Assembly (NCBI RefSeq): GCF_003025615.1
Contig: NZ_PYMJ01000008.1
Span: forward strand, 124,001 to 188,000
Reading direction: 5' to 3'
Origin: Photobacterium frigidiphilum
Lineage (GTDB): Bacteria; Pseudomonadota; Gammaproteobacteria; Enterobacterales; Vibrionaceae
DNA length: 64,000 bases
Part shown: positions 8,754 through 18,500 of the stretch, one piece after another
Position numbering within the stretch: the stretch's first letter is position 1
How the letters are laid out: every line of letters starts with the position of its first letter
The notes under the pieces: model-generated
What the model was told of the DNA's origin: nothing
The model's input: only the letters and a program-made list of their open reading frames with translations
Database searches by the model: none
Made by a program: the position numbers and the translations under genes

Positions 8754-8809
8754 AAGTGTTTGTGGTGTGTTATTTGAGATGGGTTATCTGTTGTAAAGGC
8801 TAGGTAACC

Positions 8810-9712
8810 TTAATCCCCTAAATGTTCCATAATGAAATCTAAAAAACACCGTACTTTAGCAGACATATGCTTACGACTTGGATACACCATAAAAATATCA
8901 ATCGGCAGGCGAGGAAAGTCAGTGAAAAGAGCAACTAGCTTTCCTTGTTCTACTTCATCGTGTAAGTGAAAATGCGGCAAGATTGTGATCCCTTGGCCTG
9001 CCATACACAATGCTAATTCCATGTAGGAATTATTGGTCACCACTTGGCTTTTAATGGGGATATGAATTGTTTGCCCGTCTTGGTCTATTAAATCCCAAGA
9101 GTTACCTTGGCGAATATAACTATAACTAATGGTTTTATGTTGTGATAATTCACTTGGGTGCTTGGGGGTACCGTGTTTTTGTAGGTAATCAGGAGAGGCA
9201 ATAACAACAGCATAAGAACGCCTTATTCGGCGGCTAATCAAACTCGAATCATCAAGCTGCTTTGAGGCACGTATTGCGACATCGTATCCTTCAGCGACAA
9301 TATCAATTTTTCTATCGTTTAAATCCAATTCTAAAACTATTTCAGGGTATTGCTCGGTAAATTGAGACAGAATTGGACGTAGATTTGATAAACCAAAGCT
9401 GACAGGACAACTGACTTTTAAACGCCCTTGCGGTTTTTCTTGTTGGCCTGTAATCGCATTCTCGGCGACTTGTGCATCTTCAATGAGCTGCAGGCATTGC
9501 TGAAAGTAGAGCTCACCTTCAGGGGTTAGGCTTAGAGTGCGCGTTGTACGATGAAGTAACCTTATTCCTAAACGGGCTTCTAGTTTATTAATCTCTTTGC
9601 TGATGTAAGATGTCGAATGACCACTGTTTAACGCAGCTTGTGTAAAGCTGCCACTGTTCACCACTTCTGTAAAAACCACCATGCCATCAAACAAAGCCGC
9701 GTTAAAAGCCAT
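8810..9712 (-). CDS. LysR-family transcriptional regulator
   Basis: A 300-aa protein of normal LysR length. It has an N-terminal winged helix-turn-helix (about 10-67; GSFTQAALNSGHSTSYISKEINKLE) and a substrate-binding domain (about 92-296). It belongs to the AaeR/DsdC-like branch with LHRTTRTLSLTPEGE after the recognition helix. It is divergent from the VOC/flavin-reductase pair at 9840-10794 across a 127-bp gap, so regulation of that pair is the natural inference. Confidence 0.9.
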   Translation of the reverse strand: MAFNAALFDGMVVFTEVVNSGSFTQAALNSGHSTSYISKEINKLEARLGIRLLHRTTRTLSLTPEGELYFQQCLQLIEDAQVAENAITGQQEKPQGRLKVSCPVSFGLSNLRPILSQFTEQYPEIVLELDLNDRKIDIVAEGYDVAIRASKQLDDSSLISRRIRRSYAVVIASPDYLQKHGTPKHPSELSQHKTISYSYIRQGNSWDLIDQDGQTIHIPIKSQVVTNNSYMELALCMAGQGITILPHFHLHDEVEQGKLVALFTDFPRLPIDIFMVYPSRKHMSAKVRCFLDFIMEHLGD

Positions 9713-9839
9713 TGAATCTATCTCTTTATTTTTTATTAGAAGTCATATGGAAATAATCATTACACATTTAGGCTATTAATCAACATCTGTGTATAAAGTA
9801 TAGTTAGTCCATGGAACAAACAGGCATAGAAAGGATCAT

Positions 9840-10256
9840 ATGATGAAACAGATTACCCGCATTAATCATATTGGCTTACGTGTTCGTAATTTTGAAATCG
9901 CGCGAGATTTCTATGCCAAGTTAGGGTTTGAATATATTACGGGTCCTAGCGGTTCAGAGCCTGTTGCGATTGTTGAACACCCTGCAGGTATCAATATTAA
10001 CTTTATTCTTAATGTGGATCAGAATGATGATGTTAATCAGCTGATGGATATTGAGACCAAACATACAGGGTATACCCATGTTGCGATAGAAGTCGACAGT
10101 ATGGTGGATACCTTAGCTGAACTTAGCAAGCTGGATATACCTTTAAGTGGTCAAGCAATGAAGCACCCTACAGGCGTATCTTGTTTTATCCGAGACCCAG
10201 ATAAAAATGTTATTGAGTTCATTGAATATATCGGACTGAATGCGTTTAAAAAATAA
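9840..10256 (+). CDS. VOC-family (glyoxalase/dioxygenase fold) protein
   Basis: A 138-aa single-module vicinal-oxygen-chelate protein. It shows the expected beta-alpha-beta pattern: INHIGLRVRNFEIARDFYAKLGFE at the start, YTHVAIEVDSM in the middle and FIRDPDKNVIEFIEY at the end. Likely metal ligands are the His near residue 9, a His near 78 and Glu in VIEFIEY. AAGGA lies 5 nt before the ATG. It forms an operon with the following flavin reductase (16 bp apart) and is divergent from a LysR gene. The substrate is unknown; an electrophile or quinone detoxification role would fit the pairing. Confidence 0.8.
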   Translation: MMKQITRINHIGLRVRNFEIARDFYAKLGFEYITGPSGSEPVAIVEHPAGININFILNVDQNDDVNQLMDIETKHTGYTHVAIEVDSMVDTLAELSKLDIPLSGQAMKHPTGVSCFIRDPDKNVIEFIEYIGLNAFKK

Positions 10257-10272
10257 ATATAAAGGAATCATC

Positions 10273-10794
10273 ATGAAAGTATTAGCTTTAGCGGCAAGCA
10301 GCAGCTCAACATCTATCAACAAACAATTGGCAACTTACGCAGCAAGCTTAGTTGAAAATGCAGAAGTAGAAGTCTTGGATTTAAATGATTTTGACATGCC
10401 AATTTTCAGTGAAGATAGAGAAAAAGAACTGGGACAGCCAGAGCCTGCACAACGTTTCTACAAGAAACTAGGCGAAGCTGATGCCATCATTATTTCTTAT
10501 GCCGAGCACAATGGTTCATATACAGCAGCATTTAAAAATGTGTTTGATTGGACGTCTCGTATCGACATGAAAGTCTACCAAGGTAAGCCTGTTATTATGC
10601 TAGCAACATCGCCGGGTCCTGGTGGTGCATCGTCTGTATTGGCGGCGGCGACAGGTTCAGCGCCGTATTTTGCGGCCGACGTGAAAGGCTCTTTATCGAT
10701 ACCTAGTTTTTACGATAACTTCGATATGGCACAAGGCAAGCTAACGAATGCTGAACTGCAAGATAAGCTAGCAACAGTAGTTGCTCAGTTATAG
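10273..10794 (+). CDS. NAD(P)H-dependent FMN reductase/quinone reductase-like flavoprotein
   Basis: A 173-aa flavodoxin-fold protein of the SsuE/ChrR (NADPH-dependent FMN reductase) family. The N-terminal phosphate loop is LALAASSSSTSINKQLA, and the flavin-binding AEHNGSYTAAFKNVFDWTSR region and SPGPGGASSVL loop are present. I chose the ATG at 10273, where AAAGGA is 6 nt upstream; an in-frame ATG at 10240 lies inside the preceding gene. It is the second gene of an operon with the VOC protein and is followed by a terminator. Reduction of FMN, quinones or similar acceptors is the family role; the true acceptor is unknown. Confidence 0.85.
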   Translation: MKVLALAASSSSTSINKQLATYAASLVENAEVEVLDLNDFDMPIFSEDREKELGQPEPAQRFYKKLGEADAIIISYAEHNGSYTAAFKNVFDWTSRIDMKVYQGKPVIMLATSPGPGGASSVLAAATGSAPYFAADVKGSLSIPSFYDNFDMAQGKLTNAELQDKLATVVAQL

Positions 10795-10857
10795 CTGAAG
10801 CGGCATGTTTTATTAAAAGCATTTTAGCTGAATAACCGACTGTTTAGTTAACACTGC

Positions 10858-10914
10858 AAGGGCGTATTTTACGATTCTAGTGCCAACAAAGATCGTATAA
10901 ATACGCCCTTTTTG
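10858..10914 (+). terminator. Terminator after the VOC/FMN-reductase operon
   Basis: A long stem pairs AAGGGCGTATTTTACGAT (from 10858) with the segment ending CGCCCTT at 10910, with one bulged base, followed by TTTTT. It lies between the reductase stop and the MATE gene start. Confidence 0.85.
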
Positions 10915-10961
10915 TATCTGAAATAGAAAAGCAAGTAATAGAAACATAGAGAGAGGGCACC

Positions 10962-12386
10962 ATGGATACGGGACTTCTAAATAAACCAGTAAAAAAGACA
11001 TTGATATCAATGGCGGCGCCCGCAGCGTTTGGGATGTTAATGACCTTTCTCTTTCAACTGGTTGATACCTACTTCATTGGTCAGCTTGGCACGAAAGAAC
11101 TTGCCGCGATTAGCTTTTCTTATCCGATCTATATCTTTATTGTCAGTTTCTTCATGGGAACGGCTGCTGGCGTGTCTTCTGTGGTAGGCAAGGCGTTAGG
11201 AGAAGGGGATTCAAGCAAAGCACAATCACTAACAACCCTTTCAATTCTTGTCTTTATGCTTTTCAGTGTATTACTTGCTGTGGTGGGAACCTTCACGATT
11301 CAGCCTACTTTTTCATTGCTTGGTGCGACAGCTGAAACCATCGCGATGATTTCAAGCTACATGTTGCCACTGTATATTGGCATGTTTGCATTAGTCGGTA
11401 CTTTAATTGGCAATGCCGCGCTGATGTCAAAAGGCATCATGATTCAAACAACCGTTATTATGGCGATTGGTGGGATCATCAATGTTATTTTTGATTACTT
11501 TTTGATTTTTGGTATTGGATTATTTCCTGCTTTAGGCTTGCAAGGGGCTGCGGTAGCGACACTCATCTCTTGGGTGAGTATTTTTGTGTTAATGCTTTTA
11601 GTATTGATTAAAGAAGGTTTGTTTTCTCTATCATCACTGCATTCTTTTTCGCAAGCGAAAGTCTATTTTAAAGAAATTATGCTCATCGCATCCCCCGCGA
11701 TTGCTGCACAGATTCTAAACCCAATAGCCATTGCGGTGATCACTCGCATGGTCTCTCAATATGGTGATAATGCCATTGCAGCTTATGGGATTGTAACGCG
11801 CATTGAATCACTTATCTTAACTGGAATACTGGCGTTGAGTGTTATCGTAACGCCACTTGTTGCCCAGAATTATGGTGCTAAAGCGTACAAGAGATTAGAT
11901 CAAGTGATTGCGTATTCCGGCAGAATGACGGTCTATTGGGGATTATTCTTTTTTGCCATTATGGTGCTATTTTCTCAGCCTATTATTGGTATTTTTACAG
12001 ACAGCAAAGAAATTATTGAATATGGGCAACTGTACTTCAATCTTGTGGGTTTATCTTTTCCTGCTTTTGGATTGGCGCTTATCACGACATCATTTTTTAA
12101 TGGGGTTCAGCAAGCAAACTTGTCGCTACGTTTAACCTTAGTGAAAGCCATCATCTTTACTCTTCCCCTTGCGGTTGTAGGAGCTTGGATAGGGCTCACA
12201 TTTATTTGGATTGGGATCGCAATAGCGAACGTACTGGCTGCTGTTTATGCGAAAAGATTACTAAATGGGTGGTTGGAAGCAAATCATTCTGAGCTCTTAA
12301 TGGCTTCTCCTTGCAGTGATTACCTTAACGACATTAAATCATTGTGGTCGAAGCGTCGCTTTAGCCAAAAGTCACAAGCGAAATGA
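10962..12386 (+). CDS. MATE-family multidrug efflux transporter
   Basis: A 474-aa inner-membrane protein with about 12 hydrophobic segments in two homologous halves (about 15-225 and 240-445). It starts MDTGLLNKPVKKTLISMAAPAAFGMLMTF and has the MATE-type LVDTYFIGQLGTKELAAIS segment in the first half. MATE pumps export cationic drugs or metabolites using Na+ or H+ gradients. A GAGGG ribosome binding site precedes the ATG. It is monocistronic, with a terminator upstream and a convergent AEC gene downstream. The substrate cannot be read from sequence. Confidence 0.92.
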   Translation: MDTGLLNKPVKKTLISMAAPAAFGMLMTFLFQLVDTYFIGQLGTKELAAISFSYPIYIFIVSFFMGTAAGVSSVVGKALGEGDSSKAQSLTTLSILVFMLFSVLLAVVGTFTIQPTFSLLGATAETIAMISSYMLPLYIGMFALVGTLIGNAALMSKGIMIQTTVIMAIGGIINVIFDYFLIFGIGLFPALGLQGAAVATLISWVSIFVLMLLVLIKEGLFSLSSLHSFSQAKVYFKEIMLIASPAIAAQILNPIAIAVITRMVSQYGDNAIAAYGIVTRIESLILTGILALSVIVTPLVAQNYGAKAYKRLDQVIAYSGRMTVYWGLFFFAIMVLFSQPIIGIFTDSKEIIEYGQLYFNLVGLSFPAFGLALITTSFFNGVQQANLSLRLTLVKAIIFTLPLAVVGAWIGLTFIWIGIAIANVLAAVYAKRLLNGWLEANHSELLMASPCSDYLNDIKSLWSKRRFSQKSQAK

Positions 12387-12419
12387 TCAAAGAGAATAAG
12401 CGTTAATAATCACACTGGT

Positions 12420-13373
12420 TTATAGGTTGAAACTGTTGAGAATAGTTATTCCTAAGCTGCACGAAAGCAGTGATCCTACCGTTGTAAGGGCAATAATATT
12501 GGCGGCTAGCTTAGCGTTTGCCCCCATTGAACGTGCCATTACATAACTTGCTGCTGCAGTTGGTGCGGCACTCATCAAGAAAATAACCCCTAGCTCTAAT
12601 CCTCTAAAGCCCAATATATAGCCAGCAAGCGAAATTAATCCCGGAGCGATGATCAAGCGCCCGTAGGTTGAATATTTTGCATGAGTAGAATCTTGGCGCA
12701 GTTGTTTCAGATCCAAGCTTGCCCCAGTGCACAGTAGCGCCAAGGGCAGTGTCATATCAGCAAAATAGCTCCCTGATTTAAGGAACACCTCTGGAATGTT
12801 GATATTTAAATAGGAAAAGGGAACGGCAGCACAAATGCCGATAATTAAAGGATTTTTTACAATAGAACGTAATAAATAGCCAGTATTCAGTGATTGGTTG
12901 CCAGGGGAAGATCGCGTTAGCGTTATTACGGCAAGAATATTGTAAAGTACCGTTATTACAGCAACATATAATGAGCCAACCACTAAGCCATTTTCGCCAT
13001 AGGCATTGGAAACATATGCCAGACCAATTATTCCGGTATTTGCACGAAATGCCCCCTGAACAATTACGCCTCTTTCTGCTTTATCTTTTACTAACCAATG
13101 CGCTAAACACTCAAAAATGATGAAAGTAGCGGTGTTTGCCGCTAAAGCAAATAGCAATAGGTTGATATTTCCCACTTGCGCTAAGTCTGCTTTTACCACA
13201 CTTAAAAATAATAGCGCTGGCAGCGTGACGGTAAAGACGAGTTTCGACCCCGTTTCAATGAACTTTTCTTCAATGATCCCCCAGCGTCTAAGAGCAATAC
13301 CGAGACCGAGCATGATAAAAATAGGTCCAGTGACAGAAAATGAGTATTGCAGTTGGATCCAGAATTCGTTCAT
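12420..13373 (-). CDS. AEC-family permease (auxin efflux carrier/malate permease type)
   Basis: A 317-aa membrane protein with about ten hydrophobic segments. It has the AEC pattern: GPIFIMLGLGIALRRWG at the N-terminus, an inverted repeat of five helices, and the conserved LPLALLCTGASLDL and APTAAASYVMARSMG segments in the second half. Bacterial members carry malate, malonate or other organic acids, or act as unknown exporters. It is convergent with the MATE gene (33 bp apart) and transcribed from the repeat-rich region to its right. Confidence 0.88.
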   Translation of the reverse strand: MNEFWIQLQYSFSVTGPIFIMLGLGIALRRWGIIEEKFIETGSKLVFTVTLPALLFLSVVKADLAQVGNINLLLFALAANTATFIIFECLAHWLVKDKAERGVIVQGAFRANTGIIGLAYVSNAYGENGLVVGSLYVAVITVLYNILAVITLTRSSPGNQSLNTGYLLRSIVKNPLIIGICAAVPFSYLNINIPEVFLKSGSYFADMTLPLALLCTGASLDLKQLRQDSTHAKYSTYGRLIIAPGLISLAGYILGFRGLELGVIFLMSAAPTAAASYVMARSMGANAKLAANIIALTTVGSLLSCSLGITILNSFNL

Positions 13374-13524
13374 TTCAATATCCTTATTAATCGAACTATT
13401 TGTAACACAAAAAGAGCGACGAATGGATATTTCAATCTATAATGTATTGATATTTTGGCTAAGCATTTGTTTTTAAAAGCTTATGTTGGAGTTTGAATTA
13501 TTGTTGAGTACTCTGTTTGCTTAC

Positions 13525-13707
13525 GGAACAATGATCAAGTAGCGCGAATTAACGGGGGGTGTCATTTCAATTGGAACGATGATCAAGAAGGATCCTATGT
13601 TTAGATCGTTAACGATTCGGATCAATGATCAAGGGCAGATCTTATTTTCATCTCAAGTTTAGAGCTCTTCTTTCTTATGCCACTAAAAAGCTGGAACGAT
13701 GATCAAG
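13525..13707 (+). repeat. Four direct copies of a 15-bp repeat, GGAWCRATGATCAAG
   Basis: Copies lie at 13525-13539, 13573-13587, 13619-13633 and 13693-13707, spaced 48, 46 and 74 bp, all in the same direction. Ten bases (ATGATCAAG plus flanking purines) are invariant. The unit contains the palindrome TGATCA. A partial fifth copy occurs at 21251-21260, and an inverted CTTGATCA near 13882. No gene is seen here. The copies could be binding sites for a DNA-binding protein or remnants of a dispersed repeat. Confidence 0.7.
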
Positions 13708-13920
13708 TATGTAATCTATTTAAGTTATTGATTTTACTTATCTATGTGAATTTTAGGTACATTTTACGGTATTTTATCGATATGCTTTCGAGTGAGGCAT
13801 AATGACCAGTGAGCCCTTGTAGCATAAGGGAATAAGCGCGATCGTTGAAATTGAAATCACACTGCCCGTAAAGAATGCTATCTTGATCACTTTTCCGGTG
13901 TGTTTACGTGGCGAAAGCAC

Positions 13921-14202
13921 TATACCCAAGCTACCTCAAGATGCTCGTTTCAGCGAGAATTTGTTGGGCTCTAGGTAAGGCACTTATTTATAGACCTAGT
14001 GGTTCTACGTTGAAAATAAGTAACACCGCATAGAGCCCAACAAAACTCGCCCTTCGGGAGTGATTCAGCGTATCTACTTCTGTGTCAAATGTGTTGCACT
14101 TATTGTATTACTCCAGCGGAATGCCATTCCTACACACATTTTCCTTGAGTTAAATACGCTGATATCACTCTGAATCCTGCATCTTGAGGTCGCTTGGGTA
14201 TA
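13921..14202. mobile_element. 282-bp MITE-like palindromic element
   Basis: The 24-bp ends are inverted repeats with a single mismatch: left 13921-13944 (starts TATACCCAAGC, ends AAGATGC) and right 14179-14202. Inside are two further inverted pairs, TTGTTGGGCTCTA with TAGAGCCCAACAA (about 13960-14046) and GAGTGATTCAGCGTAT with ATACGCTGATATCACTC (about 14060-14172), so the whole element can fold into a multi-branched structure. It has no ORF. The outermost TATA is consistent with a TA target duplication as made by IS630/Tc1-type transposases, which is an inference. It sits between the AEC gene and the AraC regulator of the put locus. Confidence 0.75.
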
Positions 14203-14300
14203 TATTTAGAAGAGAGATTGTTCATTAAGAGAAAAGAAACTAGAGTGTAGGCACGGTTACTGAGACAATGGTTTATTCATTATTGGTTTATTTGTTATAG

Positions 14301-15098
14301 ATGAATACTAAGTTTAGACATTCAGAAATTGTCATACTGCCAGAACAGATGGAACACCATAATCATGGTTATAACCAAGTTGTGATTGGTCTATCTGGAC
14401 AGACAGAATTTGATATCGAAGGCTATGGTAATCTTGTTTGCCCTGGTCAGGGGTGTTTAGTGACCGCCGATTCTGAACACGCATTCTCTGGTTTAGGTCG
14501 AAATGAAATTCTGGTCCTGAATATACCCGTATCTCAACACTCGTTTGAAGAAACCTACGGTTATTTACAACCTTCTTATGCAATGGATCGTGTCGAGCGC
14601 TTATTTGATCAGTCGAGCTATTTTCATCTTGATACCCAAGCTCAAAATCTTATTAACGCACTCACCGTTGAAATGACAGCACATCCTGATGATCTGTTAT
14701 TAAGTAAAGCATGTACCGATACACTGATGTGCGTATTGCAGCGACATTTTAAGCCGTTAGCATCTGATCGCCATAGTGCACGTTTGAATATGGATATTGT
14801 CGATCAATATATTATTCAGCATCTAACGCGTAAAATTTCTGTAACACAATTGGCGGGACAGGTTTTTTTAGGTGAAAGCCAATTTCATTTATTGTTCAAG
14901 AATCAAACAGGTGTAACACCCCATCAGTATGTTTTAAAAAAGCGTCTCGAAACGGCAAAACAATTGATGGAAGAATCACAGTTAAGTTTAGCTCAGGTGG
15001 CACAAAGCTGTGGATTCTCGGGTCAGAGTAGCTTTACCCAAGCGTTTTCACGTTTATACGGCATGCCCCCCGCGCGTTTTAAAAAAAATAACGTATAA
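14301..15098 (+). CDS. AraC-family regulator, probable PutR-type activator of proline utilisation
   Basis: A 265-aa protein with an N-terminal cupin-like sensor region (about 10-95; HHNHGYNQVVIGLSGQTEFDIEGYG) and a C-terminal double helix-turn-helix (about 165-262; KISVTQLAGQVFLGESQFHLLFKNQTGVTPHQYVLKKRL and SLAQVAQSCGFSGQSSFTQAFSRLYGMPPARFKKN). It lies directly upstream of and in the same direction as putA. Because PutA here lacks the RHH autorepressor domain, a separate regulator is expected, and this gene is the obvious candidate. The function is inferred from context, not from a specific motif. Confidence 0.8.
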   Translation: MNTKFRHSEIVILPEQMEHHNHGYNQVVIGLSGQTEFDIEGYGNLVCPGQGCLVTADSEHAFSGLGRNEILVLNIPVSQHSFEETYGYLQPSYAMDRVERLFDQSSYFHLDTQAQNLINALTVEMTAHPDDLLLSKACTDTLMCVLQRHFKPLASDRHSARLNMDIVDQYIIQHLTRKISVTQLAGQVFLGESQFHLLFKNQTGVTPHQYVLKKRLETAKQLMEESQLSLAQVAQSCGFSGQSSFTQAFSRLYGMPPARFKKNNV

Positions 15099-15441
15099 CA
15101 TCATCTATTAGATTAATAGTACGGCAGTTTTTATATTTCATTTAATTCAAAAGCTTAGTTAAAAATTTCGCTCTTTTTATTGCTTACATTCAGTATTTAT
15201 TTAGCTCTTCTCAGTATCTCTTCTTATCTAGCCTCTTTCGTTATCATATTCATACTTACGTAGGAATATTCACTGTTTTTACGTAAATTTTCATGTTCAT
15301 TTTTTGCAGGTATTTTACTTTAATCTGTATGAAACAAGGTTTTTTGATGATGTTTTGTGTCTAATTTTGTTAAAAAACGGACTTTTTCTAAAAATTAACG
15401 GAGAATATGACAAGACTAGAAGAGCCGTGGAAAATAGAATC
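15099..15441. other. putA upstream region
   Basis: About 340 bp of A+T-rich DNA between the AraC gene and the putA leader hairpin. No gene is supported. GTAACACTGGTGTAAC just downstream (15451-15466) is an imperfect palindrome and a candidate activator site; no confident -10/-35 pair was identified. Confidence 0.3.
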
Positions 15442-15512
15442 CCCTCAATAGTAACACTGGTGTAACATTTATCCTGAGGGTATCGATAAACTTCAGGATT
15501 CATTATTGAGGG
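15442..15512 (+). promoter_or_regulatory. putA leader inverted repeat that contains the ribosome binding site
   Basis: CCCTCAATA (15442-15450) is a perfect complement of TATTGAGGG (15504-15512), and nested inside are ATCCTGA (15471-15477) and TCAGGAT (15493-15499). The right outer arm contains GAGGG, the Shine-Dalgarno sequence of putA. If the transcript includes the whole repeat, folding would hide the ribosome binding site. Confidence 0.55.
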
Positions 15513-15519
15513 AATGATT

Positions 15520-18500
15520 ATGTTCAATGCGGCAGATGTACTTCAGCCATCCTTTATTGAGCGTCCGTTAAACGAAATCTGGACACTGATTTCGCCGCTC
15601 TATTCTGTTGATGAGTCGTTATGGCTAGAGCAGCTATTACCTTTGGCTGAGCCGTCAGATGTAGAACGTAAACACACGACAGACAATGCTGCTGAACTTA
15701 TTCAGCGCGTACGTGCTGATAAAAATGCGATTCAAATGATTGATGCATTGTTATTGGAGTACAGCCTAGATACCAAAGAAGGTATTTTGCTGATGTGTTT
15801 AGCAGAAGCCTTGATGCGTATTCCTGATGCCGCAACGGCTGATGCCCTTATTCGTGACAAGCTAAGTGTTGCTGATTGGAAATCCCACCTTAAAAATTCT
15901 GATTCTCTGTTTGTTAATGCCTCTACTTGGGGTCTGATGCTGACGGGGAAAGTGGTCACAATGGATGCCAAAGAAGACGGTAAACCATCTCATGTGATTA
16001 ATCGCTTAGTTAATAAAATGTCTGAGCCTGTGATTCGTCAAGCGATGAATCAGGCGATGAAGATCATGGGTCACCAGTTTGTACTGGGGCGTACGATTTC
16101 AGAAGCAATGAAAAATGGTAAGAGTAACCGTGACAAAGGTTTCACTTATTCATTTGATATGCTGGGCGAAGCGGCATTAACGGCACAAGATGCTCAAAAG
16201 TATTTTAAAGATTACATCATGGCGGTTGAATCTGTTGGTCGTGATGGGTATGCAAGCCAAAAAGGCAGCAATCAACAATCGCCGGATCCAACCGTTTCTA
16301 TCAAGCTATCTGCTTTGCACCCGCGTTACGATGTAGCGAATGAAGCCCGCGTATTAGATGAAATGTATGAATCAGTGCTTACATTACTTTCACGAGCGCG
16401 TGAATTGAATGTGGGTATTACGATTGATGCAGAAGAAGCCGATCGTCTTGAGTTGTCATTAAAGTTATTTGCAAAGCTATACCGTTCAGATGCAGTAAAA
16501 GGCTGGGGTCGATTTGGTATCGTTGTTCAGTCTTACTCTAAGCGTGCACTACCTGTATTGGCATGGTTAGCGGCCTTAAGCAAAGAGCAAGGCGATGTTA
16601 TTCCTTTACGCTTGGTGAAAGGCGCCTATTGGGACAGTGAATTAAAGCTTTCTCAGCAAAGCGGTTTTAGTGACTACCCAGTATTTACCCGTAAAGAGTC
16701 AACAGATAGCGCATACCTTGCGTGTGCTCGTTTCTTATTGTCTGAACATTTACGTGGTGTGATTTATCCGCAGTTTGCGAGCCATAACGCACATACAATT
16801 TCAGCTATTGTAGCGATGACTGATCACCGCGATTTTGAATTCCAACGTCTGCATGGCATGGGTGATGCGCTTTATAATCATGCAATGGACATGTACCAAG
16901 CGAATGTACGTATTTATGCGCCTGTTGGCAGCCATAAAGATTTACTTCCTTACCTTGTACGTCGTTTACTTGAGAACGGTGCTAACAGCTCGTTTGTTCA
17001 TCGTTTGGTTGATGCCGATTGCCCGATTGAATCATTAACAGAGCATCCGGTAGATACCTTGCGCTCTCGCCCTTCGTTAAATAACAGCCTTATTCCACTG
17101 CCCCCACAGATTTTTGGTAAGAGCCGCAAAAACTCTGCCAGCATCAATATTGATATTGAATCTGAGTGGACACCGTTCAATGCTGCTATTCAGGCATTTA
17201 GTCAGCATCAATGGCAGGCTGGTCCTATCGTAAATGGCGTAACGCTTGATGGCGAACAACACGCCATTACCGCTCCTTATAATCGTGCTGAAAGTGTAGG
17301 ACAGGTTGCATTTTCCAGTGCAAGCCAAGTTGCTCAAGCAATTGATGTAGCAAGTGAAGCCTATCCAGAATGGTCACAAGTTGCTGCTTCAGAACGTGGT
17401 GAGTGCTTACAGCGTTTAGCTGATTTGCTTGAACTTCATACCGGTGAGCTGGTTGCCCTTTGTCATCGAGAAGCGGGTAAAACAATTCAAGATAGCATTG
17501 ATGAAATTCGTGAGGCCGTGGATTTCTGTCGCTTCTATGGTGAACAGGCATCATCTGAATTAGCCAGTGCAAAATCAATTAAAAGTTTTGATGGTTCAAC
17601 CAAACAGCTGAGCTATCAAGGCCGTGGTGTATTTGCGTGCATTAGCCCATGGAATTTCCCTCTAGCGATTTTCTTAGGGCAAGTGTCTGCTGCATTGGCT
17701 GCAGGTAATACTGTTGTTGCTAAGCCTGCTGAACAAACCTCGTTGATTGCTTACCGTGCGATTGAATTAATGCTAGAAGCGGGTATTCCTGCTGGCGCAA
17801 TTCAATTATTACCAGGTACGGGTGCTGAAGTGGGCGCAACACTCACAACGGATGTGCGTATTGCTGGCGTGGCGTTTACCGGTTCAACAGAAACAGCCCA
17901 ACGTATTAACCGTTCTTTAGTCGCACGCGATTGTGAAGCGGTTCCGTTTATTGCTGAAACTGGCGGGCAGAATGCGATGATTGTTGATAGTACCGCGTTG
18001 CCAGAGCAAGTGGTGCGTGATGTGGTGCGATCTGCATTTGCGTCTGCTGGGCAGCGTTGTTCTGCGTTACGGGTGTTATTTGTTCAAGCCGATATTGCGG
18101 ATCGCATAATTACTCTTATCAAAGGTGCGATGGCTGAGCTATCTGTCGGACGCCCTGAGTTACACAGTACTGATGTCGGCCCTGTTATTGATATCGCGGC
18201 AAAAGAAAAGCTGTTAACTCACATTGAGGCATTAAAAAGTCAATCGAAACTAGTGGCTCAAGCTCAGCTGAGCGATGAATGTAAGTTGGGTGACTTTGTT
18301 GCACCAACAGCATTTGAAATTAGCAGTATTGATATTTTGAAAAATGAAAACTTCGGCCCAATTCTTCACATTGTTCGTTTTAAAGCGAATGAAATCGATC
18401 AGGTTGTTGATCAGATTAATCACACAGGGTTTGGTCTAACGCTGGGTGTTCACAGCCGTAACGAGCGTACTTATTGCCGTATCGAGCAACGCGCTCGGGT

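Noticed and set aside
9720..9760. Possible Fur box (AATAATCATTA) between the LysR and VOC genes
   Set aside because: Only about 12 of 19 positions match and one half of the site is poor.
13117..13476. 119-aa plus-strand ORF
   Set aside because: It is a shadow of the AEC gene on the opposite strand and runs beyond it without a plausible start.
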